Of a stretch of 64,000 nucleotides of DNA, positions 39,185-46,940 are shown in pieces. The DNA comes from Corynebacterium yonathiae (GTDB taxonomy: Bacteria; Actinomycetota; Actinomycetes; Mycobacteriales; Mycobacteriaceae). Positions within the stretch are counted from its first letter, which is position 1. Every line of letters begins with the position of its first letter. The DNA lies in the NCBI RefSeq assembly GCF_022288805.1, contig NZ_JAKOPM010000006.1, positions 1-64,000 of the forward strand, given 5' to 3'. The notes beneath the pieces are model-generated. The model saw only the letters and a list, made by a program, of their open reading frames with translations. It was not told where the DNA came from and did no database searches. Made by a program: the position numbers and the translations under genes.

Positions 39185-40108
39185 ATGGCTGATAATGACT
39201 TCAACTCCGACGGTTTCCGCAAGGGTTTCTCGCCGCGCGATTTTTCCGAAGCTCCGCGTCATCGCGCCCAGGATGCTGCGAAAAACGCTGAGGGTACCAA
39301 CACCGCAGAGGTGAATGAGACCAAGGAGTTAGGTTCTTTCGATATAGGTGAAACGAAGTCATTTGGTCACACTGATCAGTCTGGCGATTCTGGAAACCCG
39401 CAGGATCTTTCTTCTCAGAAGCCAGCCGAGGGGGATAGTTCGGCTGCTACTGCGGCATCTTCAAGTACCGGCAACTCCGATTTCTGGGCCACGCAGTCTT
39501 CCACCGCAGGTCAGGGTGCTGCCTCCCGTGCACACAACCCATTCACGGATTCGGTATCAACGGACGCTGCTGCGGACGGAAACCAATTCGGTTCCGCCCA
39601 GACCACGAACGAGCAACCGGCTTTTGGTGGCTACGCCCAACAGCAGAGCACGAGCCAAGGATTCGGAGAGTTCCCTTCGGGCAGCGATGCGACTACCGGT
39701 TCTGGCCAGGTTCTTGGTAGTAAGAACAGCCGGATGAGCGGTGCTCTCAAGAGCTTGGGCAAAAAAGACGGGCTCTTGGGTGGACTTTTTGAATTCGAGT
39801 TCAAGCACTTCCTGACCATCACCCACGTGAAGGAAATCTATAAGGTCGCCATGATTCTTGGTGGAATCATGTGGATTCTTCACCTTCTCGGCGCCTTCTT
39901 ATTCGCTACCGCTATGGGCATTTATGGCATCAGTGAAGACTCCGTGTCCGCCATCTTCGGAAGCATCTTTGCTTTCATCTTCCTAGCAGTCCTGTGCACC
40001 ATTATCTACTACGCCTTTATGGTGGCTATCAGGCTGTTCCTAGAGGCCATGGTGGCAAACGTGCGGATTGCCCAAAACACTGGTGATATTCTCGACAAAA
40101 TGGACTAA
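39185..40108 (+). CDS. DUF4282-domain membrane protein with long disordered N terminus
   Basis: A 307-residue protein. Residues 1-200 are Ser-Gly-Asn-Gln-rich, low complexity and presumably disordered. From about 205, FEFEFKHFLTITHVKEIYKV begins a DUF4282 domain with two membrane segments (about 222-242 and 255-285), ending in a short acidic tail. Role unknown; the long tail would face the cytoplasm. TAAGGACC precedes the ATG. An in-frame ATG at 39131 lies inside the upstream terminator and is rejected. Confidence 0.78.
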   Translation: MADNDFNSDGFRKGFSPRDFSEAPRHRAQDAAKNAEGTNTAEVNETKELGSFDIGETKSFGHTDQSGDSGNPQDLSSQKPAEGDSSAATAASSSTGNSDFWATQSSTAGQGAASRAHNPFTDSVSTDAAADGNQFGSAQTTNEQPAFGGYAQQQSTSQGFGEFPSGSDATTGSGQVLGSKNSRMSGALKSLGKKDGLLGGLFEFEFKHFLTITHVKEIYKVAMILGGIMWILHLLGAFLFATAMGIYGISEDSVSAIFGSIFAFIFLAVLCTIIYYAFMVAIRLFLEAMVANVRIAQNTGDILDKMD

Positions 40109-40158
40109 ACTTTTGCGATGAGTGGCTCGCTGAACAAGGCGAGTAGCACAGCAAGAAA

Positions 40159-40197
40159 CGACACACGCCCCGGCAGATTGAGCTGGGGCGTGTGTCG
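40159..40197. terminator. bidirectional hairpin between converging genes
   Basis: CGACACACGCCCC and GGGGCGTGTGTCG form a perfect 13-pair stem around a 13-base loop. It lies between the converging DUF4282 and lipoprotein genes and has no long T-run on either side. Confidence 0.65.
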
Positions 40198-40231
40198 TAC
40201 AGCCCTAGGCCTTATGTGGGCTGGCTAAAGG

Positions 40232-40972
40232 CTAATCGTAGGTTCCGAGCTGGTAACTGGGAAGATCAACCCACATCTTGTTGAATTCCTCGACTTCACC
40301 AGAAATTGGTGCAATGGTGTCGCCTTGTGCCTGCAAGCGCACGGTGTGGTGCGCGGTAATGCCCTCCGCGGTTGAGCGGCTGCGCTCTCCCCAGGTGAAG
40401 TCGACTTGGTCGTCTGAGACTGGGGTGACGGTTTCTACCTTTTCGAAGACGGACATGTCCTTGGCCGGAGCGCCGTTGACATAGAGGGCGAGCCCATCAA
40501 CCATTGAGGCGCCGGTGCCTGCCGGACCTTCCACATCGCCCAATGAGCCGCGGAAAATGATCCAGCTAATCGTGGCGCAGGGGTCGTAGCCGTTCTCTAT
40601 ATTGCCGATCCAAAAGTTGAAATCGCTGCCATCGTCAGCGGGCATGCGCCCAGGTGCGGTGCCAGAGGCATAAACCTGGCGGGGATCGTTGGGCAGTTCC
40701 GTGCATTCGCGGTCTTTGCCTTTTTCCTGCTGTTGCGTGGTTGTCTCATCGGCCTCGTCGGTGGAGTCTGCCGGGGCCGGCGCCTTCGTAGAAGCGGCAC
40801 CATCCCCGTCGGACGCTTCAGACTCGGCCGGCGCTTGGCTGGAAAAGACCGGCTGCTCGGAGGAAGAAGAATCCTCTTGGGAACGGCAGGCGCTAAGCGT
40901 TAGTGGCAGGGAGGTGGCAAGTAGTAGGGCAGCAGAGAATCGCCGCAAGCGGCGAGGTGGCACGGCAGGCAT
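40232..40972 (-). CDS. secreted lipoprotein, LppP/LprE-like
   Basis: A 246-residue lipoprotein: a basic N terminus (PRRLRRF), hydrophobic core, and lipobox LTLSAC with the lipidated Cys at 29. A Ser-Asp-Thr-rich linker (30-85) leads to a beta-rich domain (90-246) with two cysteines (ECTELP, DPCATI). The layout, with NFWIGNIENGYDPCATISWI, resembles mycobacterial LppP/LprE lipoproteins of unknown role. It lies outside the cell membrane. It is downstream of a DUF3151 gene by 15 bases. Confidence 0.78.
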   Translation of the reverse strand: MPAVPPRRLRRFSAALLLATSLPLTLSACRSQEDSSSSEQPVFSSQAPAESEASDGDGAASTKAPAPADSTDEADETTTQQQEKGKDRECTELPNDPRQVYASGTAPGRMPADDGSDFNFWIGNIENGYDPCATISWIIFRGSLGDVEGPAGTGASMVDGLALYVNGAPAKDMSVFEKVETVTPVSDDQVDFTWGERSRSTAEGITAHHTVRLQAQGDTIAPISGEVEEFNKMWVDLPSYQLGTYD

Positions 40973-40987
40973 GGCGGCTCTCCAGGT

Positions 40988-41404
40988 CTAGTCGAGGAGG
41001 GTGGCAACGCTGTCTGGGTCGGCGTCGGAAAGCATTTGGCGAATGCGGTCATACTCGTCGTCCTCGCCGATGGCCTTGGCAGCGTGGCCGAGTGCAGCGA
41101 TGGCGCGCAGAACGCCCTGGTTCGGCTTGTGGGAGAAGGGGACAGGACCCCAGCCCTTCCAACCATTGCCGCGCAAGCGATCCAGGCTGCGGTGGTAGCC
41201 CGTGCGCGCGTAGGCGTAGGCGGTGATGAAAGCAGAAGGCTCGGAGCCTTCCTGCTGCTTGAGCTCCTGCTCCGCCAGCAGTGCCCACAGCAGCGGGGAA
41301 TCGGGGTGGGCAGCGATGCCGGCGGCAAGATCCGAAGTGGAATCCGCGCCGGGATCGGCCGGCAACTCAATGGGTTTCGGGGCAAGCATATCTTTCATTT
41401 CCAT
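40988..41404 (-). CDS. DUF3151 family protein
   Basis: A 138-residue soluble protein common in actinobacteria, recognised by KDMLAPKPIELPADPG at the start and the central RTGYHRSLDRLRGNGWKGWG. The rest is helical, TPR-like in feel (AAHPDSPLLWALLAEQELK). No function is known. The start could be the ATG at 41404 or the one at 41398; an upstream in-frame extension overlaps maf and is unlikely. Confidence 0.82.
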   Translation of the reverse strand: MEMKDMLAPKPIELPADPGADSTSDLAAGIAAHPDSPLLWALLAEQELKQQEGSEPSAFITAYAYARTGYHRSLDRLRGNGWKGWGPVPFSHKPNQGVLRAIAALGHAAKAIGEDDEYDRIRQMLSDADPDSVATLLD

Positions 41405-41435
41405 GCCACCCCACTGTAGCGGTGTGGGCGCGCAG

Positions 41436-42023
41436 CTACCAGAAATCGGAGACGTTAAGGTCAAAAGAATACAGCGCGCGGCGCACCACCGGCAGGGACA
41501 GCCCGATTACGGAGGAAGGATCACCTTCGATGCGGTCAATGAACCAGCCGCCCATGGCCTCTAAGGTGAAGGCGCCGGCGCAGTGGAGTGGCTCCCCGGA
41601 GCGGGCATAAGCTGCGATATCAGCCTTGCTGGCGTGGGCAAAGTGGACCGTGGTGGTAGATGTTTCCACATGGCGCTCATCGCCAAAGACGAGGCAGTGG
41701 CCGGTAAGCAGTTCGGCCGTGCGGCCAGCCTGTTGGTGCCAGCGCTCGATGGTGGCTTCCTCAGTGTGCGGCTTGCCCTGCAGCTCGCCGTCGAGAAGCA
41801 GCATGGAATCGCCACCGATGACGGGCTCGGTGGGGAAGCGCTTGGCCACCTTTTCGGCCTTGGCTGTCGCCAGGGCCGCCACGATGTCGGCCGGTGGGCG
41901 GCCGGCGAGCGAGGCTTCGAGGGAACGCTCGTCAATATCGGCTGGTTCCAAAACGGGCTCCACGCCCGCGCTGCGCAGAATGGACGCGCGCGAGGGCGAT
42001 TGGGAGGCGAGGATGAGCCGCAT
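41436..42023 (-). CDS. maf: Maf-like nucleoside triphosphate pyrophosphatase
   Basis: A 195-residue house-cleaning enzyme that hydrolyses non-canonical or methylated NTPs. Motifs: LASQSPSRASILRSAG at residues 5-20, the catalytic GGDSMLLLDGELQGKP block near 70, and a C-terminal GDPSSVIGLSLPVV. Its ATG overlaps the stop of accE by one base. This accD-accE-maf order is conserved in mycolic-acid bacteria. Confidence 0.92.
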   Translation of the reverse strand: MRLILASQSPSRASILRSAGVEPVLEPADIDERSLEASLAGRPPADIVAALATAKAEKVAKRFPTEPVIGGDSMLLLDGELQGKPHTEEATIERWHQQAGRTAELLTGHCLVFGDERHVETSTTTVHFAHASKADIAAYARSGEPLHCAGAFTLEAMGGWFIDRIEGDPSSVIGLSLPVVRRALYSFDLNVSDFW

Positions 42024-42232
42024 TAGAAGTACCGCACTGTATGGAAAGCGGAGGGGTTATAGACGCGCTGGGTCCCAAAGCGTTCGAAACGTTCGGCCGG
42101 GTTGCCCCACTCATTGCGCTCGCCGGTAGCGCCCGAATTCTTTGCGCTCATCTGCGCTAGTACCGTGCGCAGGGCCGCGAGCTCATCCTCGGTAGGATTG
42201 CCCTTTACTACCTTGATTTCAGGCGTAGACAT
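42023..42232 (-). CDS. accE: acyl-CoA carboxylase epsilon subunit
   Basis: A 69-residue protein of the AccE/PccE family that stabilises the AccBC-AccD complex. The recognisable parts are IKVVKGNPTEDELAALRTVL and the central NEWGNPAERF. It lies eight bases after accD with AGGAGG before its ATG, and its stop overlaps the maf start. Confidence 0.92.
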   Translation of the reverse strand: MSTPEIKVVKGNPTEDELAALRTVLAQMSAKNSGATGERNEWGNPAERFERFGTQRVYNPSAFHTVRYF

Positions 42233-42240
42233 CTTGCCTC

Positions 42241-43701
42241 CTAAACGGTTCCGTGCTTCTTTGGTACCTGGGCCACGGCCTTGCGCTCTAGTAGGCGCAG
42301 GCCTTCTACCAGGTAGTGGCGGGTGGCGGAAGGCTCGATGACATTATCGGCCAACCCGCGCTCCGCTGCGGCATACGGGTGCAAGAAGAGCTCGTCCATC
42401 TCTTCTTCCTTTTCCTCCGACCCATAGATGGCCAGGGAAGCCTGGGAGGCTTGGGTGACGGAAATTTCTGCGGTGGGCCACGCGTAGACTAGGTCGGCAC
42501 CTAGGTCCTTTGCACCCATAAATACGTAGGCCGGGCCAATAGCCTTGCGGGTAATCACAGTGAGCTTGCCGACGCTTGCTTCAGCCTGCGCATAAGCAAA
42601 CTTCGACGCCCGCCGTAGCAGGCCGGCCTTTTCTTCCTCCGGGGTAGGCACAAAGCCCGGGGAGTCCACGAATTCCACGATGGGGGTGTTGAAGGCATCG
42701 CACGTGCGCACGAAGCGCGCGGCCTTTTCTGCGGCGGCGGAATCCAGCGCACCAGCCAGCGCTAGCGGCTGGTTGGCAACGATGCCGACGGCTCGGCCAT
42801 CGATGTAGGCAAAGCCGGTGACGATATTTGGTGCCGCTTCTGCAGAGAGTTCGAAGAACGACCCCTCATCGACTACAGCCTTGATGACATCGTTGATGTC
42901 ATAGGCCTGCGCGGCAGAATCCGGGATAACGCTATTTAAATCAAAGTCCTTAACCGTGCCGGCCTCAACACGCGGCGCTTCGGCGCGGTTATTGGCTGGC
43001 AGGTAAGCCAGAACGTCGCGCACGAGGGACAGGGCCTGCTTGTCGTCGCTGGCCACTAGGTGAGCAGTACCGGACTCCGCGTGGGCTGCGGCACCACCGA
43101 AGGTTTCTGGCTCGGCGCCGGCGACGTGGCTGGCGGCCTGATGGAGGGCGGTGCCTTGGGTGACTACGAGGACATCGGCAAACGTCGGCGCGAAAGCCGC
43201 AATGCCGCTGGTATTGCCTGCGACTACAGAAATCTGCGGGATGAGGCCCGAGGCCTGGGAGACGCGCGCCATAAGGCGGGCGTATCCGGCCATTGTGACA
43301 ATGCCTTCTTGTACACGCGGGCCGGTGGACTCATAGATGCCGATAATGGGCACGCCGGTCTTGATGGCGAGGTCATAAATCTTGGTGAGCTTTTCGGCAT
43401 AAACCTCACCCATCGTGCCATCGAAGATCTCTCCGTCTTGGCTAAAGACACACACACGGCGGCCATCGATAGTGCCGTAGCCGGTAACCACGCCATCGGT
43501 ATACGGGCGGTCATGCTCGCGGCCGAAATCGGTGGAGCGGTGGCGGGCCAGTGCGTCCGTTTCCACGAAGGAGCCCTCATCGAGCAGCTGCGTCAAGCGG
43601 GTGCGGGCGGCCGGCTCGCTTTCTCCCAGCGGCGCGCGGGACTCGGCAAGCTTGGCGTCCAGGTCCTCAATCTTGCCGGCGGTGGTTTTCAGGTCAGTCA
43701 T
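42241..43701 (-). CDS. accD: acyl-CoA carboxylase beta subunit (carboxyltransferase)
   Basis: Transfers the carboxyl group from AccBC biotin to acetyl-CoA or a longer acyl-CoA. The 486-residue product has the two crotonase-like halves of the carboxyltransferase family: the N half with TRLTQLLDEGSF and VPIIGIYESTGPRVQEG, and the C half with GIVANQPLALAGALDS and RKAIGPAYVFMGA. It is some 50 residues shorter than C. glutamicum DtsR1/DtsR2, because upstream in-frame codons from 43881 do not look coding. Which acyl-CoA it prefers cannot be read reliably. It heads an accD-accE-maf operon. Confidence 0.92.
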   Translation of the reverse strand: MTDLKTTAGKIEDLDAKLAESRAPLGESEPAARTRLTQLLDEGSFVETDALARHRSTDFGREHDRPYTDGVVTGYGTIDGRRVCVFSQDGEIFDGTMGEVYAEKLTKIYDLAIKTGVPIIGIYESTGPRVQEGIVTMAGYARLMARVSQASGLIPQISVVAGNTSGIAAFAPTFADVLVVTQGTALHQAASHVAGAEPETFGGAAAHAESGTAHLVASDDKQALSLVRDVLAYLPANNRAEAPRVEAGTVKDFDLNSVIPDSAAQAYDINDVIKAVVDEGSFFELSAEAAPNIVTGFAYIDGRAVGIVANQPLALAGALDSAAAEKAARFVRTCDAFNTPIVEFVDSPGFVPTPEEEKAGLLRRASKFAYAQAEASVGKLTVITRKAIGPAYVFMGAKDLGADLVYAWPTAEISVTQASQASLAIYGSEEKEEEMDELFLHPYAAAERGLADNVIEPSATRHYLVEGLRLLERKAVAQVPKKHGTV

Positions 43702-44051
43702 AGGCCCCCACACTACTAGCGCAGCCCGGTCAATGCGGAATGGGACGCTGCAGGGGCGCAGTGTGGAAATCGATTGTGTGGCAAATGCCACCAAACGTGG
43801 GGTGAGCAGTAAACCTGGGAATTCCTTGAGTGGCGACAGAATAAGGGGCCCTAATACGGGGGTGGTGCCTCTCGTGAACATTTAGTGATGCTGGGCAGGT
43901 GAGCGGTCATTATCGCACCTCAAAGGAGGTAAAACCGTTAGAAATATTTTCATTCAACTGTTGATGTGTTTTCTGTAAGCCCTTATGATTAGCTGAGTCT
44001 TCATGAATGTTTTCCCCTGGTTTTTAACGATCTATTAAGGACGGTCTTCTG
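43702..44051. other. divergent intergenic region between accD and the secreted-protein cluster
   Basis: A 350-base gap. The left 180 bases upstream of accD contain no gene-like frame despite an open stretch; the accD promoter must lie here but no clear pair of boxes is seen. The right half is AT-rich and carries a very good promoter for the secreted-protein genes at 43961-43989. Confidence 0.55.
43961..43989 (+). promoter_or_regulatory. promoter of the secreted-protein cluster
   Basis: TTGATG at 43961-43966 and TATGAT at 43984-43989 are separated by 17 bases, a close match to the main sigma consensus. The expected start point is about 55 bases before the first gene of the cluster. Confidence 0.65.
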
Positions 44052-45320
44052 GTGATTAAAAAGGGACTGCGTTTGCTCGCACCGCTCGCCGTAGCGGCTC
44101 TCTTCACGCCAGTGGCACATGCGGGAGATATTCCCCCGATGCCGCAGGCATATCCCATTTCCAACCTCTACAAGAGCTGCAGTGCTGCCGGTGATAATGC
44201 TGAGCGTGAATGGCGCTTTGCAGAAACCGGCCGCCGCTACATGAGCGACGGTACCCTGCAGTTCAAAAACACCACCAACCAAGAAGTGCCCTACACCGCC
44301 GAGGTAGAAACTGGTACCAATCACGAGATTGAAGCCAATTCTAAGGCCAAGCTGCCTTCCGGTTGGGACACCACCGCCAAGTCCGATATTGGCCTGAAGA
44401 TGACCAATGGTTGGCGCGATAAAGAAACCTTCGGCCCAGTGAAGCTGAAACCGGGTGAGTCCTTCCGCGTCGAGTATGGCGTCATCGAAAAGGACTTCAT
44501 CTCCATGTTTGTCGGCTGCAACGATGACCGCTTGGAAAACATCCCAGGCTCCAACGTCATCCGCGGCAAGGGTCCGGCCGAGCGCTACGCTTTTGCCTAC
44601 ATCATCAAGGCGGACGGCTCAGTGTCCGATCTGGCCATGGAAATTCCCTCCCGGTCTCCGGGGGCAAACTCCAAGCCGATCGAAGGCAACTACACCTCCG
44701 TATCCGGTCCGAGCCTAGAGAAGATCGCCGATCCGAAGAAGGATGAGATCATGCAGCCGGCCGCGGATATGCAGCGCGATCCATCCTGGCCTAAGGAAGG
44801 CGATAAGTGTGAGGCCGACGATAGCTCTTGGTACCCGCTGGATATCACCGCTGTAAAGCCGACCTACCGCAAGGCTGGCTACTCCACTGACTTCCTGAAC
44901 TGGTCTGAGGGTAATTATGAATTCGCCCCAGTAACTGACTTCGTCGTTGGTGCCGAGCATGCCCCGTACACCAACTGGCGTGGTAACCGCGGCGATATTC
45001 CGAAGGGCTGGCTGGAGTCCGTCGGTGCCGTAAAGCGCGCTTATATGCCGGTCGGCACTGAGCTCAAGCACGTCGACCTCAAGCCAGGCGAGCGCGTGCG
45101 CGTGGAGTACGGCACTACCATGACCCGCATTAACTACCGTGAGATTCACTGCGGTAAGAGCGGAAACTACGACCTCACCTCTAACTACAAGCAGACTTCC
45201 GCCCCGAGCGGGTTCTGGGCAGAGGCCAAGATCACTGATAAGGCCGGCAATACCCGCACCGAGGACGTCACTCCGGACGAATTCCGCGACCTGCCGGTTC
45301 CCACCCAAACCATCTACTAA
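44052..45320 (+). CDS. secreted protein with two related beta-rich modules (cluster protein 1)
   Basis: A 422-residue exported protein with a Sec signal (residues 1-24, ending VAHA). The mature part has two copies of one module, about 40-160 and 265-385: each has an N-terminal Cys, an Asn/Val-Pro turn (FKNTTNQEVPYTAEV and FAPVTDFVV), a GP/LKPGESFRVEYG or LKPGERVRVEYG strand and a closing Cys (FVGC, EIHC). The same pattern, single copy, is seen in the next two genes. No enzyme motif is visible. The alternating polar strands and V-x-PG-x3-VEYG segment recall ETX/MTX2-aerolysin proteins; that is inference. GTG start with AAGGA ten bases upstream. Confidence 0.8.
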   Translation: MIKKGLRLLAPLAVAALFTPVAHAGDIPPMPQAYPISNLYKSCSAAGDNAEREWRFAETGRRYMSDGTLQFKNTTNQEVPYTAEVETGTNHEIEANSKAKLPSGWDTTAKSDIGLKMTNGWRDKETFGPVKLKPGESFRVEYGVIEKDFISMFVGCNDDRLENIPGSNVIRGKGPAERYAFAYIIKADGSVSDLAMEIPSRSPGANSKPIEGNYTSVSGPSLEKIADPKKDEIMQPAADMQRDPSWPKEGDKCEADDSSWYPLDITAVKPTYRKAGYSTDFLNWSEGNYEFAPVTDFVVGAEHAPYTNWRGNRGDIPKGWLESVGAVKRAYMPVGTELKHVDLKPGERVRVEYGTTMTRINYREIHCGKSGNYDLTSNYKQTSAPSGFWAEAKITDKAGNTRTEDVTPDEFRDLPVPTQTIY

Positions 45321-45353
45321 ACTCCCACTACACCTACGCAAGGAGAAAATCCC

Positions 45354-45926
45354 ATGTTCAAGTCCAAGATTGCTTCTACCACCGCGGCTCTGGCCGTTGC
45401 TTCCGGCCTGATCTTCGCTCCGGCCGCTAACGCCCTACCACAGCGCGAGCTCGGGCCCGCTAACCCGACCACCATCGGTGAGCGCTGCTCCAACCCGGGC
45501 GACACCGGCCAGACCGTTGACATCAAGCGCACCTACTTCGACGGCTCCGCTGGCTCCTGGACCGTGTCCAACTACAACGATGAGCCATTGCCTGTCACCC
45601 GTTCAATCAAGGAGACCAAGACAAAGACTTGGAACGTGTCTGCTGGCGTCGATTTCAAGCTGTTGGATCTCATTAATTTCACCTTCTCTTCCAGCTACAC
45701 CGATAGCCAGTCCTACGAGGTAGGCGAGCAGGTTGGTCCGTACGACATTGCTCCGGGCAAGACTGCCGTGCTGCGCGCCGGTTGGGTTGTTTCTGATTTC
45801 GAAGGCCAGAAGACCGTGTGTGGCTCCGACCACAAGTGGCAGGCTAATGGCGGCACCTTCACAGCTTCTCTCCCGAAGGAACGCCACGTCGAGGTTTCCA
45901 CTCGTGACAACAACGATTGGGGCTAA
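45354..45926 (+). CDS. secreted beta-rich protein, pore-former-like pattern (cluster protein 2)
   Basis: A 190-residue exported protein with a Sec signal (1-27, ANA). The mature part has one disulfide-type Cys pair (ERCSNPGD and KTVCGSDHKW). Between them lies the sequence TRSIKETKTKTWNVSAG, then a stretch of alternating Ser/Thr with FTFSSSYTDSQSYEVGEQVG, then PYDIAPGKTAVLRAGW. A long Ser/Thr-rich amphipathic hairpin followed by a Pro-Gly strand is characteristic of aerolysin-like beta-pore formers. CAAGGAGAA precedes the ATG. It is clearly paralogous to the next gene. Confidence 0.8.
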   Translation: MFKSKIASTTAALAVASGLIFAPAANALPQRELGPANPTTIGERCSNPGDTGQTVDIKRTYFDGSAGSWTVSNYNDEPLPVTRSIKETKTKTWNVSAGVDFKLLDLINFTFSSSYTDSQSYEVGEQVGPYDIAPGKTAVLRAGWVVSDFEGQKTVCGSDHKWQANGGTFTASLPKERHVEVSTRDNNDWG

Positions 45927-45928
45927 TC

Positions 45929-46507
45929 GTGAGCAAGACGTCCATCGCTAGCGCCCTCGCGGCGCTGAGCCTGGTGGCCGCTCCTGTTGCCCACGCCGCT
46001 GATTTCGGTGGGGACTTCGAGCTGCCCCAGCGCTGGAACGAAGATTATAAGCCGGGCACGCATTGCTCGACGCCGGGTGAAAACGGCACCTACGTCACTG
46101 CAAAGCGCCGCTGGTTCAAGCAGACCGACGCCACGAGCGTGGCTAATCGCAATGCCGAGGAAGTGCCGGTCAAGCACACCGTCACCAAGGCCCGCACCCA
46201 GACCATCGAGGTCTCCGGCTCCGTTGAGGGTACCGGTGATTTGGCCAAGGTGTTGACCAAGACCTATGGCTTCAACTACGTCAGTGAGCAGCACTGGAAG
46301 CTAAACCAGGTGGTTGGTCCGTACACCCTGCCAGCGAATTCGCAGGGCAAGCTGGTGTGGGGCTTTACCATGCTCGATACTGACGGTCAGGACGTGCGTT
46401 GCAACTCTGACCAGCAGTGGGAAGCCCAGGGCAAGCCGTACTCGGCCTCCGTGCCAGAAGCGCGCTACTCTGAGCTGCGCTTGGAAGACGCCCCTGAGTG
46501 GGAATAA
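45929..46507 (+). CDS. secreted beta-rich protein, pore-former-like pattern (cluster protein 3)
   Basis: A 192-residue exported protein with a Sec signal (1-23, VAHA), GTG start only two bases after the previous stop. Aligned to protein 2 it keeps CSTPGENG, the NAEEVPVKHTVTKARTQTIE block, a 30-residue variable strand region, VVGPYTLPANSQGKLVWGF, DGQDVRCNSDQQW and a C-terminal EDAPEW. The two therefore share one fold and the same Cys pair. A terminator follows. Upstream in-frame TTG at 45917 overlaps the previous gene and is rejected. Confidence 0.8.
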   Translation: MSKTSIASALAALSLVAAPVAHAADFGGDFELPQRWNEDYKPGTHCSTPGENGTYVTAKRRWFKQTDATSVANRNAEEVPVKHTVTKARTQTIEVSGSVEGTGDLAKVLTKTYGFNYVSEQHWKLNQVVGPYTLPANSQGKLVWGFTMLDTDGQDVRCNSDQQWEAQGKPYSASVPEARYSELRLEDAPEWE

Positions 46508-46539
46508 AACGACTGAACTCATCTCGCCTCTAGATAGTT

Positions 46540-46590
46540 GCTCCCCCTAAGCACGAACAATCTCTTGTTCTGTCTAGGGGGAGCATTTTG
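46540..46590 (+). terminator. terminator of the secreted-protein cluster
   Basis: GCTCCCCCT pairs with AGGGGGAGC, with an inner GAACAA/TTGTTC hairpin, followed by ATTTTG. Confidence 0.8.
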
Positions 46591-46665
46591 TCGTTCGCGT
46601 CAGTGGACCAGTCGTGGACTCCAGACGTGTAAATAGTGGGCTGGCACTCGTGAAAGGAGAGGAGA

Positions 46666-46752
46666 ATGGCAGGCAGAAAACCGGTCCCCGCTCCTTTAGA
46701 GTGGCGCGGGGACCGGTTTTCGTGTGTAGGCCTATGTACTAGGGACGATTAG
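46666..46752 (+). CDS. possible 28-codon small ORF over a terminator
   Basis: An ATG with a very strong AAAGGAGAGGAG site opens a 28-codon frame (MAGRKPVPAPLEWRGDRFSC and on). It lies entirely over the hairpin at 46677-46720 and ends within the PorA/PorH-like gene on the other strand. The good ribosome-binding site argues for translation, but the sequence is mostly dictated by the palindrome. I recognise no family. Confidence 0.25.
   Translation: MAGRKPVPAPLEWRGDRFSCVGLCTRDD
46677..46720 (-). terminator. symmetric terminator downstream of the PorA/PorH-like gene
   Basis: AAAACCGGTCCCCGC and its exact complement (46706-46720) form a 15-pair stem with A/T-rich bases on each flank, so it can stop transcription in either direction. 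Confidence 0.8.
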
Positions 46753-46940
46753 CCGATAGCATCAACGATGTTGTAAATGCCCTTTGCTGCTTCGGAGGAG
46801 CCTTCCAGCTTCTGAGAGGACCCCTCAGAGGAAACAGCGGCAGCGTCAAAAACGCTAGTTACATTCTCGAAAACCTCGAGGGCGAGGTCGCGGGCTGTTT
46901 CGAGGGATGCCAGAATGCCTTCTACCAAGATGTCTTCCAT
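46749..46940 (-). CDS. small acidic PorA/PorH-like mycomembrane protein candidate
   Basis: A 63-residue acidic protein with no signal peptide, Cys or long hydrophobic run. It begins MEDILVEGILASLETARDLA, has a Ser-Gly-rich middle (AAAVSSEGSSQKLEGSSE) and ends GIYNIVDAIG. Length, acidity, amphipathic helix and lack of a signal match PorA/PorH porin peptides of corynebacteria, which are exported without a cleaved signal, O-mycoloylated on serine and form channels in the mycomembrane. Identity cannot be proved from such a short sequence. CGAAAGGAA precedes the ATG, and a strong terminator follows. Confidence 0.6.
   Translation of the reverse strand: MEDILVEGILASLETARDLALEVFENVTSVFDAAAVSSEGSSQKLEGSSEAAKGIYNIVDAIG

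Noticed and set aside
43702-43881. In-frame upstream extension of accD
   Set aside because: The extra 60 residues do not resemble the start of a carboxyltransferase, and GGGGGC before the ATG at 43701 supports the short form.
44321-45341. Open frames on the minus strand under the secreted-protein cluster
   Set aside because: They lack start signals and the plus-strand genes have signal peptides, a promoter and a terminator.
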